64,000 bases of DNA. Source: Ditylenchus dipsaci (taxonomy: Eukaryota > Nematoda > Chromadorea > Rhabditida > Anguinidae). The stretch lies in assembly GCA_004194705.1 (NCBI GenBank), contig SADC01000534.1:1-64000 (forward strand), given 5' to 3'. This document shows positions 48,876-59,717 of this stretch, piece by piece. Made by a program: the position numbers and the translations under genes. Positions within the stretch are counted from its first letter, which is position 1, and every line of letters starts with the position of its first letter. The notes beneath the pieces are model-generated. The model was not told the origin of the DNA. It was given only the letters and a program-made list of their open reading frames with translations, and did not search any database.

Positions 48876-50998
48876 AAATATGTTCAAATTACATCTTTTT
48901 GGGTATCCAAGTACCCTTTCAGGTTGAATTGCCCTGGGAGACCAAGTCAAAAAGTCGAATTTCGGTCAATTTTTTTTTCAAAGAATCCGTTTACGGATTT
49001 CAAAGAATCCGTTTTTGTGTGGAAAAGTGTCAGAAAATAACTTTTTTTATCGTTTTAAGCATATGAAAATTACTTAGGAGTCCTTTGGACATGATTTGCA
49101 AATTAGTGAAAAATGACAACCACCGCCCCCCCCCCTCCAAGTAAATAAGTTCCCAAAAATTTTCTCTGACTTTCTCAGTCGCCAAAAGAATAAGAAAGTA
49201 AGTAAAAAATACAAAAGGTTGTCTACCTTGTATTGGCAATAATGGCACCTGGCCTTCAACAATCAATGGCACAAAATAATAATAGTAGTAATAGTAGTGG
49301 CAGTAGTAGTAGTTTAATCACACGCACAATAGCAGAACATGCAGAAGGGGGAGAGTATCGGGCAGATGACCTTGCTGCATTTCCGAGATATTTTTGTTGC
49401 TACCTGTACTAAAGGTAATAGTACCCCCTTTAGTGCGCCCAACTAGAAGACTATATTCTTCTCATTCTTCAAATTCCTTGGCTACTACTACCCACATCCT
49501 TCCACTCCATTTAATTTCGATGATCCTGAAAGCTGGGCATTGCTAATTACAGAGTAAATTGACATGATCAAGTTTTGCTCCTTCGTGTTTATAACCAAAA
49601 AACTTGGACTACTTTTTCGGATAGCAGTTAGTGGAATAGCCAGTAAGAGGTGATTTTTCGATGTTTTTTTAAAGAGTACTTTTTTATATGGATTTTTTTT
49701 CTGGGGTTTTCCTAGGGTTACAAGTAGCTGAAATTTCCTCAGAAATCCAAATTACAAAGCAGAATTTTGAAAAAATGCTCGCTTAGCGAGACATGAGACA
49801 TAAAGTTGGTGTGTAAAGCTTTCAAAGGACGACAATGCTACTTTAGGCCATATCTCGACAATCAGGCATTTTCAGTCATTTGAATTTAAATTTCAAGATG
49901 GGGGGGGGGGGGTTGGCTGTTCGGTTACAACCGAAAGATATTGTGTGATCAAAAGCAGAAATGCGCAAGCTTTACAAAACACCGAATAAATCCAAAACCA
50001 TGCAGCTGTTCATACACACACACACAATCAAACCCATTCAATAGAATAGCTAAAGTCACATTTTAACTATTTTCACTTTAAAATGCAAGTAATATCAGCG
50101 TTAAAAGAGAGCTCTGTATTCAACTTCAAACCCAACAAAATAGAAATACTAATGAATCTGTCTATTCCATCACACAGCCCAGACAAAAATAAAAAATATA
50201 GAAGGAAGCAAAAAGAAGCGAAATCTATGGGTAAGTGCTAAATTGTTAACTATTTTGACTGAAAATACAAATTTGATTGCTGATCGAAAACATTGCACAT
50301 TTCAATCCAAAATCTTCAGGAATATAGAGCAGAAATATAGAGTTTTAGATTTGGGACGTCAATTTTTTAAAATTTCTCAACCTCTTATATAGTATTAGAG
50401 CTGTTCTGTTTGTACTTTTGATGTTTTTGATTTTTCGGAGTGTTTTTGTTTGGTTTTTGGTCACATTTGTTTTTAAATCGAAGCTGAGGATTTCAGGAGT
50501 TGAATGGTCATTTCAGAGTTTGGTTTTGAAATTTTTTTGGTATCAATTTTTGGCTTTTAGAGAGCAAATTGGTGGTTTTTTTCTTTGAGAGCAAAATCTC
50601 GGCGCTGAGTATGTCAGACAGAGCGCTGCAACGAATTGCCGTGAATCTCAGCTTTCTTAAAAAAGATCGTCGAAAAATGACCACTATAAACTGAGGATGT
50701 ATCAAAGAGTATGGAGGGGGTTGTTTGGGGGGAAATTGAATTTGGGAATTACATTGATTTTGATCTCAAGAGGAAAGTTTTTATATTGTTTTGAGCCATT
50801 TTCCGCTTGTGTTTTATTTTTTCGTCCATTGGATTTGTTAAGAAAGCATGTAGGTCGGATGAGACAGTGAGTGGGGGTACCTGGAGAGTGGGTAAGGGTA
50901 CCTGGTGAGTGAGTAGGGGTACATTATTCCGCGTTTTTCATTAATGATATTTTTCAAATATTATGATTATTTTTAGCTGCAAGTCGGTAGGTGTGCAC

Positions 50999-51261
50999 CA
51001 GTGTTCTAAATAGTCAGAGGCAGAATGAAAGTCAGAATAAAAATTCAAAAATTCTGACAGTCAGAAGGCGCAGGAAATTATTCTGACTGTCAGAAATGAG
51101 TGTCAGAAAGGCAAATCGATCAGATCACACTGTTTTTCCCCTGTCTGGATCTCATTTCTGAGAGTCAGAAAGAGTCTGACAGTCAGAATAATTTTCCGAC
51201 TCTCAGAATTTTTGAATTTTCATTCTGACTCTCATTCTGCCTCTGACTATTGAGAACACTG
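50999..51261. mobile_element. hAT-type element with CTGACAGTCAGA words, TSD GTGTGCAC
   Basis: Sister of 22705-22974: ends CAGTGTTCTAAATAGTCAGA and TCTGACTATTGAGAACACTG, flanked by GTGTGCAC at 50991-50998 and 51262-51269. 263 bp, non-coding. Confidence 0.9.
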
Positions 51262-51674
51262 GTGTGCACTATGTGTTTTTTTTAATCTCGAAAATTTTGA
51301 AATCAGAGGCATTGCCTGTTACAAACTTTGATTGTTGGTGCTATAAAGAGTTTCGAGGGTTGTAAAGGTATCTTTGTTGGCGATGGTTTGGCGTGTTCCA
51401 TAAATACTACATTTGAAATACTATAATGTTTTGTAGCCCTAAAATCTAGGTGTGCACTATGTGTTTCTTTAAAAAATTTCAAACTTTTTTTAACGTTGAA
51501 ATATGTTTAGTTTAGGTTTTTTGGATTTTTCGGCTTTTTCATTTTTTTTATTTTTGGATTCAGATTTTTTTGGATTTTTATTGCAGTCAATTGACTGTTA
51601 GTTGATTATTGTTAAAGTTAACATAAGTTTTTTAAATTTCATTTCATCTCATTTGTGCTTTGACAGAGGCGAGG

Positions 51675-52026
51675 ATGTCCACCGGTAGGCAAGCTCCCGA
51701 GCTAGAAGAGTGGGTAAGGGTGCCAGGAGAGTGAGAAGATATGCCAGTAGAATGATGAGTGGGTGATTAAGTGGGCGTTCTAGAAAGAATGGGGCAGTAT
51801 GCTTGGAAAGCCGATTTTGTTAATTAATTTTGAGCTGATTTATGTGGATAATAGTTTTAGCTTATCATATGAATAAAGAGGTATTAAGTGTTTAACAGTT
51901 TGATTTTTTTAGTTAAAAAGAGTATCGAGATCCGGTGCATCAAGCAGTGTGGCAGCGAGCATAGGACCCGGCACAGCAGGGCCTACGCGAGCTAGTCTCT
52001 ACATTATTAAAGCAATTTGTTATTAA
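51675..52026 (+). CDS. Candidate two-exon small gene, unidentified
   Basis: An acceptor TGCTTTGACAG ends 8 nt before an ATG (trans-splice form). Exon 51675-51713 reads MSTGRQAPELEEW with donor GTAAGG; the acceptor ATTTTTTTAG opens exon 51913-52026 in phase: LKRVSRSGASSSVAASIGPG, TAGPTRASLY, ending at TAA. That gives about 50 residues, or more if the second exon uses the weak donor GTCTCT after TRAS and continues elsewhere. Codon use is more GC-rich than the surroundings, as in the known exons. Family not recognised. Confidence 0.4.
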
Positions 52027-53600
52027 AGCAGTTCAATATTTGCTCAGAAAGCTAAAATCTTGGACTTCACGCAAATGCAAAAAAAATAGAACACAAATAT
52101 GAAGAAAAATGTCAACGTAAAAGTTAAGGGCGGAAAATCAGTAATTTGAGGGCGTAAATGAGAATTTCGAGGGCGAAAATCACTTATAGGCTATAGGATT
52201 CCGAAATAAGCGAATTTTGTCAAAGAAGATGGATGATTCTAGATGTCTACCCTTGTCATAAACTGGCCAAGCAAAGCTGCTAATACATGGGCCTGCCTCA
52301 GAAATAATGCTGAATAGGTTGTGTTCCCTCGCACAGCCCAGACAAAAATAAAAAGTGCAGAAGGAAAAAAAGAAAGTGAATGAACAAGTAGTAGCTAGCT
52401 AGCAAACACACAGTGACTAATCAAAGCAACAACAGATCAATCTCATCATCATAAACTTCTGAACAAGCAGTAGAGGAGAAGAAGCCAAACACATACACCC
52501 TTCCTCTACTCGCATAATTTGTTTTGGCCAAGGAGAAAGGGGGAAAATTAACGCAAATAAATGATTCTTCTATCTAGCTTCTTCTACTGAATAAATCACA
52601 CCAACAAACACTGCCCTCTTTTTGTGACTGGGAATGTGATGGGTAATGGCAAAAAATCTTCTTTGTACATGAAGAAGCGTTGAGTAAAACAGCACTAATG
52701 ATTTTGCCGAGTTTTTTGGTAATTTTTTTCTCAAATACAGCCCAAATTGGTAAAGCGATTTCAATTGTTCATAACTATTTTGCCTAGACCGAATATTTGA
52801 ATTCTGTCCACCATTTCAAAAACACGATTTTCAGTAGCTTCACTACGGTTCGGGACTTGCACATCCAGAAAACACGCAATGAACAGGTTTTCGCTTGACC
52901 CCTTCTATTCCTGGCCTTAATTATTTCCTCTTATTGTTGTTATTTTCAGCCTTTGTGCTAATGACACAATATATTAAACGATGTGTGAGCTCAAATTGAG
53001 TCGATTAGTGTAAGCAAATTTCAAAAATTGAACCTAGGAAAAAAGTTGTGAGCATTTGAAATAGCCAGAAATTTTGACTCATCCTGTAGTGATTCAAAGC
53101 CATTTTTACATGGCGGTTTTTCTTAAAAACCAGATTATTTTACAAAAGAGATGAAAGTTTCTAGAGAAGAAGAAATATCAGAGCGTCAAACGATTTTTTT
53201 AAAGTCTTTGAGTTTTTTTTTCAATACTTGTTTGTCTAGCTTGTGTGCTGATACTGTGCATTTGACTCCGGATGGGATCTTAGGGAGGATTTTTAGGTAA
53301 TTTTGGACTTTTGAATTTTAAACGAATCCGAAAGATCATGGTCAAAACTGTTCTAGGATCAACACTGATCCTATCCCTGTAGTCTTAGGGTTAAAGCCGA
53401 AGTTTTTTCGAGCAACATACACAAGCCAAATACAATTATTGCAGCTCAGGCTCAACAAACAGGCAAAAATTACAGAAATATGTAATAAATTTTGAAAAAA
53501 AAACAGGGTGAAAAGAGCGAAAGTAAACAAGTTAAAATATAAGTTCTCATTGAACTTATTTTTCACGAACGCCAGCTAATAGACCCAATTAACTCAGAGT
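52027..53600. other. Interval without clear features
   Basis: It holds a TGAGGGCGTAAATGAG relic (52125-52195), the duplicated CACAGCCCAGACAAAAATAA stretch and A- and T-rich filler. No supported exon is seen on either strand. Confidence 0.4.
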
Positions 53601-53616
53601 GTTAACACCCCCTTTG

Positions 53617-53814
53617 TTAGCTTGTACCATAAAAAGGAAAATCGATTATATTGCATTCACATGGCCTAAACAAGCGAAAAGGAATCAGCAGGATTATTCC
53701 AATCAAGCTAAAGAAGGACGTTTTGCCGAAAAGCAAATCAAAGAGGGTTTGGCCCCAATAAATTGGTATAAATGGGCATTTACTCAGTTCATACAAGATA
53801 AGAAGCACGAAAGG
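53617..53814 (+). CDS. Orphan internal exon, unidentified
   Basis: A good acceptor (CCCCCTTTGTTAG) opens a 66-codon exon that is free of stops and ends at the donor GTAGGT: CTIKRKIDYIAFTWPKQAKR, then NQQDYSNQAKEGRFAEKQIK, EGLAPINWYKWAFTQFIQDK, KHER. Charged, with aromatic spacing; no domain recognised. It could belong with the candidate exon at 51675 or with 56422 on the same strand. No partner exon was proven. Confidence 0.35.
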
Positions 53815-54641
53815 TAGGTGAAACAATCAGCTCATGGCACTTTATTGTTGAGGTTTTCTCTATTACAAATGGTCAAACATCGATTTGGCTATAAAGAGTT
53901 AAGCCCGTTCAAGTCGGGTCAAATTGGGCCAACTAAAATTTTTCCAATTATAATATGCGAATAAACTTACAAAAGCCTCTTTCATAGTAGAGCTGACCAA
54001 TGGAAAATTTATATCGAATTTTCAAGAAAAATTCTGGTCAAATTTAAGATACTAAGACTTCTATCGGATACAAGAACGAGCCTGTCCACTGTCCGAGCCA
54101 CGCTTTTCGAACAGATACCTGTGATGGACATAATAAATTTAGTCCCTGACCAGTCCTGGCTCAGTTTAACTTAAAAAATATGAAAAAAAACTCAAAATAG
54201 ATAAAATTGAAAAAGACTGATTGTGAAGTGTCTCCGTAAAAAAATGAATTTTCTCGGCAAATTTTTAATTTTTTCATAAAGGTAACTTTATAAAAGTAAA
54301 GGTATACCCAATGTTTTCTAAATAAGATAGAGTCAGTTTGTATCCCATGAAAAACAGATGAGTAGACCTGTAGGCCAGTGCACGTCAGTTTAAAAACCAA
54401 AAATTGATCAAACAAAAAAAATTAGTCGTAAAAAATTCATTAATTTGCCGAGAAAATTCACGAATAAGCAAAATATTTCAATTTGACCCAAAAAGCACCA
54501 TTTTGAAATCAAAAAGTAAGAAACACCCCAAAGCCAAAGTGAATTAGTTAAGAAATCATGACAATATTCAAAAAATAAAAAAGCGCCAATTTTTTTAAAT
54601 AAAAGACAAAAAGTGGCCAAAACCGCCACAAAAACGGGCAA

Positions 54642-55115
54642 AACTTTCTTTTGTCACAGATTCCCTTTTTGTCATAGATTTCCTCATTTAGTCACAGATT
54701 TAGCTACAACCACAGGGGGACCAAGCACTTCCAAAATCGGTCGAAAAAAACATTTTTCTCATAATAGCCTGAAATTTTTTCCATGACGTTTCTATCATAT
54801 TTTGAGCATTTTTGCCAAAAATTATTTTTTCCTCAAAAGTTTTTGCCTTGGTGACCAAGGTAGCCCAAAATCGTTGGGAACCTGAAATGTGGCTTTGGTC
54901 CCCTGAGGCTGAAATTTTTGCGGAAAAGAATAGTTTTTGGCAAAAATGCTCAAAATATTGTATAAACGTCTTAGACAAAATTTCAGGCTGTTATGAGAAA
55001 AAAATTTTTTGGCCAATTTGGAAGTGCTTGGTCCCTGTGGTTTTAGCTGAGTCTGTGACAAAAAATAAGGAAATCTGTGAAAAAGAAAGTGAATCTGTGA
55101 CAAAAAAAACTTTAG
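54642..55115. repeat. Fold-back repeat with TCTGTGAC words
   Basis: Left arm TTTTGTCACAGATTC..ACCACAGGGGGACCAAGCAC pairs with GTGCTTGGTCCCTGTGGT..GAATCTGTGACAAAA at the right. The inner part pairs through CATTTTTGCCAAAAATTA. Confidence 0.8.
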
Positions 55116-55942
55116 CCCCACTAAAACACATACAAACCAACAAAACTGAAAAAATCAATTTTCTGCGACACTTGTTTGATTGCCGTCAACTTCATCATTT
55201 TCATGCGATTTCCAAAGGTATTATCAAAAATGTTACAAAAAATTCCATTCTCCAGCACAATATAAACATACATACACAGCAGGCAAGCAAGTTGGGGTGC
55301 CTGTGCGCATAGCTGTTAGAGAGAGGGAGGGGGTGAGATGGTGGTCTACGGTCTGGTGATAAGTTTCCTTTCTTTGATCGGAATTTTTTCTTTTCTTCTG
55401 TTTCTCTTGTATGTGCTGTAGCTTTTAGCCTTTCTTTTCTCCATCTACTACTACTCACATACACACAACATATTAATCAATTGGTTTAATAGCAGCAGTA
55501 GTGATGGAGAAGTATGTGGGGAGTAGAAATTTAGAAGAAGCAAATAAGGTGCTATTATAATGATGATTGGTGTGCGAAAAGCGGTGTTGGCCAGTTAGCA
55601 ACAATTTTTTTTCGGCGTATTTTTTTTAAATAAAATTACTCAATTACGTGTACTTTTTTATGATGTACATTAGTACATGGTTCGCAATCGTCCTTTTTAA
55701 AAAGATTTGTCCTTTTCGAGACACAAAATCTTTTTTATTTTTTTGAAGTTTTTAGTCAAAATATTTTTTCGCTCCAAAATAGCAATAAACTCTGGATAAA
55801 ACGACCCTTTTTCTTTAAAAATGGTCAAAATGTCCTTTTTAACCAAATGTCCTTTTTTCGAAATTTTTCATTTCGAACCCTGCATTAGTTAAACGACCGA
55901 CTAAATCGAGTGTTCATTGAGTGTTCATTGTTCATTCATTAA
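55116..55942. other. Interval with one repeat and no clear gene
   Basis: 55671-55890 (GTCCTTTTTAAAAAGATTTGTCC) is a relative of 42940-43080. The rest is AT-rich with a CT-rich stretch near 55320-55460. Nothing else could be supported. Confidence 0.4.
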
Positions 55943-56145
55943 AATTCAAAAGGCGCCAATTCAAATTTTTCAAATCTTGACTAAAAACCCATGATACCCC
56001 CCTGTGGTTCGAATTTTTTTTTCTCAGAATCTAAAAAACAGCCGGCTTTCTCATGAAGTCGGGTCGAGAAACACGAATATGAAGTTATCTCCTCCCTCTG
56101 AGCAGTCCCCGTGGAGGAAGGGGATTCTATACTGCAGCCTTCAAA
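55943..56145 (+). repeat. Dispersed repeat R2, copy 3
   Basis: Same order as 35578-35775 from AAAAGGCGCCAATTCAAAT to GGGATTCTATACTGCAG, with small indels in the homopolymers. Confidence 0.75.
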
Positions 56146-56421
56146 AATATGCGAGAGGATTTAAAATTAGAAATTCAAAAAAAATTCTGCCAGCAAAAAA
56201 TATTAAAACCTGCGTGTTCTGAGAGAGAAAAGAAAAAAGTAACTCGGTAATATTTAACCTGAGCTCTTTGCTCAAACATAAAAACAACAATAAGCAAAAA
56301 GATAAGCCGGTAGTGGGATAAAGTAATTAGTCAGCGTGTCTCTTCCGCACAGTTGATTGGAGTAGAGTATTTAACCCAGAAATCAATCGATCAACGACTG
56401 CAAATAAGAAGGGGAAGGACA

Positions 56422-56650
56422 ATGGAAGACACAGAGGAGAATGGAATGTCCTTCCATTCGCTTGTTTTGGATAAAGAAGGGAAGAAGAAATAGCGCCGAC
56501 TGTTACAATAGAAGAAGAAGAGGTGGAGAAAGCTGGTCGCTACACCCAAAAACCAGCGGAAAAGAATTTGGTGGTACAGAGCAAGGAAAATACACACAAA
56601 CGTTGGCATTCAGAAATGTTCGACAATGATTTGGTTTCAATACTTTGGTA
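56422..56650 (+). CDS. Candidate first exon of an unidentified acidic protein, one phase slip
   Basis: From ATG at 56422 the reading is MEDTEENGMSFHSLVLDKEG, then stops at TAG within an AAGAAGAAA run. One base of slip in that run opens another phase: EEIAPTVTIEEEEVEKAGRY, TQKPAEKNLVVQSKENTHKR, WHSEMFDNDLVSILWY, with possible GT donors around 56635-56658. The two halves look alike in style. Similar one-base slips occur in the Pez-like gene, so an assembly error is plausible. No known domain. Confidence 0.33.
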
Positions 56651-56721
56651 TGTGGTACGGTATAACGACGACCCAATACACATTGTGTTTCGCTACTGCT
56701 ATTCGATACACTTTTTACATA

Positions 56722-56785
56722 CCGAATTTCCTCTAATTGCCGCCCCCTCCAATTGCCGCCCCCCCCCTATTTTTCAAAACTGTGT
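56722..56785. repeat. TACCGTATTT family, left part, word AATTGCCGCC
   Basis: TACCGAATTTCCTCTAATTG followed by two direct copies of (C/T)AATTGCCGCCCC and CTATTTTTCAAAAC. The right part is missing. Confidence 0.7.
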
Positions 56786-56924
56786 TTTAACCTTTTTTGC
56801 ACAATTTTTGGTGATTAGTTATCAATAAGAAGATGTGTCCAAGATCGTTGTTGGCTGAAGAGGTATATGTCAAGCAGGATCGAAAAATACTCACATGAAC
56901 AATAAGTCTACAACAACAAGTCTA

Positions 56925-57135
56925 CCTTAAGGGGGGGGGGATTTATATACGCATCGCCTTAGGTCACAGGTTCGACTACCACTGGCTGCAGACCTTATTT
57001 TTTTTCTCCTTTTATTTACAAGTTTGGTGTCAAAATGTAGCTAAGATCCTCAGCTTTCATTTGAGCTATCATGCAGATAAAAAGTTTGCATAAAGTTAGA
57101 GCTAAAATTTAAGAAAACATTGAACCATGTCCAAT
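56925..57135 (+). repeat. tRNA-headed retroposon fragment
   Basis: TTTATATACGCATCGCCTTA, then GGTCACAGGTTCGACTACCA (B-box like), then CTCCTTTTATTTACAAGTTT and TGGTGTCAAAATGTAGC. Same family as 12440 and 16470-17310. Confidence 0.6.
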
Positions 57136-57477
57136 TAGATGAAATCCTCAATGGACTATCAATTAACCAATCAATTGTAGGCTTGGGCTCCGGATCGGAA
57201 TCCGGCCGGAATCCGGTTTCGGATTCCGGTTTTTTATTGGAAATCCGATCCGGAATCCGGCCGACCCAAGCTCAAAATCCGTAATCCGGCCGGTTCATAA
57301 CAGAAAAATCCGGAAAAAATCCGGAAATGTCAAAATATCAATCTATTTTCTCTCGATGCGAAAAGAAACCAACTCGAATTATTTGAAGAAATTGTTGTCA
57401 CTTTAGCATTATTTTGTCATTTTGTCGTCATTTGTGTGTCGAAAATGTGAGTTTTTACATGATTTTTTTCAGGCAAA

Positions 57478-57706
57478 ATGCATAATAACGTCTGGAAGAT
57501 CGGTCTTTATGAGCAATTTATGAGCAAGTTTGCTCGGAAATTCGCAAGGTCTGCCAAGATGCAGGAGTACAAAATTTCGAACGAAAGTGTCAAGTCGCTG
57601 ATCGTCTACACGAAGCAACATTCGGAGTACAAAGCAAAGCTCGCAAAACTAGAGGACAATTCGAAAGAGGCGGCCCTGATACAAGGATTCGTGGTGCGCT
57701 CATCCG
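57478..57706 (+). CDS. First exon of an unrecognised element-borne gene
   Basis: The acceptor GATTTTTTTCAG ends 5 nt before the ATG, and the exon ends at a GTGAGT donor after VVRSS. It reads MHNNVWKIGLYEQFMSKFAR, KFARSAKMQEYKISNESVKS, LIVYTKQHSEYKAKLAKLED, NSKEAALIQGFVVRSS: strongly basic and helical. The next exon was not found. It lies inside the inverted-repeat element and may encode a DNA-binding accessory or part of a transposase; that is a guess from position. Confidence 0.45.
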
Positions 57707-57862
57707 GTGAGTATTCTTTTAGTGAAACAAGTGAAAGATGATGTGTTTTTTCCCGTGGTTTGTTTAAGTTTGAGTAGTACAATTTTTTATGATTGGTTCA
57801 TAAGAAACCAGTCGCCAAGAAACCGGGAGTCTTATCGGATTGGTGCACTTGCTCACGTCTTT

Positions 57863-58270
57863 TTATTCAAAGGTACTGATTCGATATAACGCCAAAGGAT
57901 GGTTGACCAAGCACACAGACATTACTTCCAAACGCTTCATGACATACTTTTGGACATTAGACTGGTCCAAATCCATTAAATCGCAAGGCTGTGCTCCTTG
58001 CAGGGTACTCGCGAAAAATTTGAATGTGTCAAGGACATTTTCTTTACTGCTATTATGATTAAAGTGGCTTTTTAAATGAGTAATAGTATGGTGGAATAAT
58101 TCACTAATTTTTTGATCTTCTTGTTTATCTTTGATTTTCACACTTTTAGTAAAATCATTTGCAGCACATTTTCTATTGGCAAATTCGACTTTATTGTTTG
58201 AGCATCTAGTTGTCTGATCAAAACACGAAGGATAAAAGGCAAAGAGAGATGATAAAGCAGAAAAATTCAT
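57863..58270 (-). CDS. Unrecognised 135-codon frame, antisense in the same element
   Basis: From ATG at 58270 it reads MNFSALSSLFAFYPSCFDQT and continues with NDFTKSVKIKDKQEDQKISE, LFHHTITHLKSHFNH, NVLDTFKFFASTLQGAQPCD, LMDLDQSNVQKYVMKRLEVM, ending CLVNHPLALYRISTFE at TGA or similar. Composition is that of a real helical protein with scattered Cys and His but no clear zinc-binding spacing. It converges on the plus-strand exon of the same element. Confidence 0.4.
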   Translation of the reverse strand: MNFSALSSLFAFYPSCFDQTTRCSNNKVEFANRKCAANDFTKSVKIKDKQEDQKISELFHHTITHLKSHFNHNSSKENVLDTFKFFASTLQGAQPCDLMDLDQSNVQKYVMKRLEVMSVCLVNHPLALYRISTFE

Positions 58271-59211
58271 GTTTCCTCAGATCGATTGAACGAAAAAATA
58301 GGGTTTTTGCATTACAAGTGCGGATTAAAGGGACATACCAGCGCGTTACACGTGCAATTTCAAATTTATAAAAGACGAGAAGACCACGTATATACCTTGT
58401 TTCATTTAATAGAGCCCTCGAGGCTACATTTTTTGGATGTCTGAAAATCTTGAAATTGTTGATTGAAAAATATCCCCAACTCTGAAATTAAAGACCAACT
58501 CGATCCCTACAACGCTGAACAGCTAATATTTTTGAACAAGGCTCTTGAACATGTTAACTTCACTTATTGATTGTATTAACTTTGGTTTTCACGAATAAAA
58601 TATGTGGAAAACCAATGTGCATTTCGCTGATTAAAAAAATCCGGAATCCGGTACCGGATCCGGTTTTTAGACCGCCGGATTCCGTTATCCGGTTTTTTTC
58701 GAAAATCCGATCCGGTATCCGGCCGGACCCCTAGAGCCCAAGCCTTCTTTTTGTAGTTTGTACCTCCCCCTTCTCTTTTTTTGATTTCAGCTAAAGCTGA
58801 AATCAATCTTGTCTTTTCTCTCTGTAAATGTAGCTAGTAAATGCTTTTGCTCTGGCCAGAGCTAGTAAATAATTATTTTGTAATAAAAGACTGACATTTC
58901 TATAATAAAGTAAACTAACCAGCTAAATTCTACAAAAACCCTTCTATATATTCTAAAATCTACACACAAAAAAAACTTCAAATTCCGTCCTCCACCTTGA
59001 CTCTAATTTTGTAATTTCTGGATGTCTAAGCAGCATGCAGATTACTACACCGGATCCGGCTCGGAGCCGGAGCGGAGCCGGATCCAGAGCGGGAGCAGAG
59101 CGGCTCTGGCTCTGGTGCAAAAAAGTGTCGACGAAATATCTGATAGAGTGAGACATATGAACAAAAATATGACAAAAAGTACAGTACAGGAACACAGTGA
59201 TAACAAATACC

Positions 59212-59370
59212 GTATTCTCTTTAATAGAACGCCACTCTTTAATAGAACGCCACCCCTTAGGGCCAAAAGTAGGGGGGTAAACCATGTTTTATTGCAATTT
59301 TAACACAAAGTCTAAAAACATTTTGGATGTTAAAAAACGCCACGGCGTTCTATTAAAGAGAATACGGTAA
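59212..59370. repeat. TACCGTATTT family copy, word AGAACGCCA
   Basis: TACCGTATTCTCTTTAATAG with two direct copies of TAATAGAACGCCAC at the left; palindrome AACGCCACGGCGTTCTATTA and AAGAGAATACGGTAA at the right. Confidence 0.85.
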
Positions 59371-59717
59371 ATCGGGTACTTTCTTCATTTATTGCGCGAT
59401 AACAAACACGCAAAACCCTCACAAATCAATCAAATCTCCGGCCAGCGTTAGCAACACTTTCTCGCGAATGCAGCCTTTTGAGTTCAGGTGGTGGACGGTG
59501 GAGAATGTATAGAACAATACTAGGCGGAAACTAAGGGCATAGCAAAATTAACATTAGGATTCCTTTTTATATTTCGATGGTCTTTTTACATTTTTCGTAA
59601 ATCGGGCAAAACGCGTTTACGTTACTGTCAAAGCATCTTTGGGATGTTTGAATTAGTGAAGGAAACAATTTTTTGATCCTGAAAACTTGAAAAAAAAATT
59701 TTATCCAAGTGGACGAC

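Larger units (their letters stand above)
48061..51660. other. Region upstream of the Pez-like gene, mostly repeats
   Basis: The first 300 bp should hold the promoter of the Pez-like gene; no clear TATA or other site is seen. 48660-48875 is a partial R1 copy. 49255-49320 is an AGT-type trinucleotide run. 50104-50219 is a short open stretch from ATG ending in a GTAAGT donor (MQVISALKESSVFNFKPNK..), whose 3' part (CACAGCCCAGACAAAAATAA) is duplicated at 52332, so it is more likely repeat than gene. 50870-50930 has three GTGAGTGGGGGTACCTGG-like units. Confidence 0.45.
57180..58744. mobile_element. Inverted-repeat element with ATCCGGCCGGA words and two opposed coding regions
   Basis: GGCTTGGGCTC at the left and GAGCCCAAGCC at the right frame GGATCGGAATCCGGCCGGAA arrays at both ends (57190-57320 and 58640-58730). 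A plus-strand exon and a minus-strand frame lie between. The superfamily is unclear: no DDE signature was recognised. Confidence 0.65.

Noticed and set aside
50104..50219. First exon starting MQVISALKESS with GTAAGT donor
   Set aside because: Its 3' half is duplicated at 52332 in a different phase and no second exon was found.
55201..55464. Minus-strand frame with many Lys, Arg and Pro
   Set aside because: Lies in CT-rich simple sequence; no acceptor or donor in phase and no domain.
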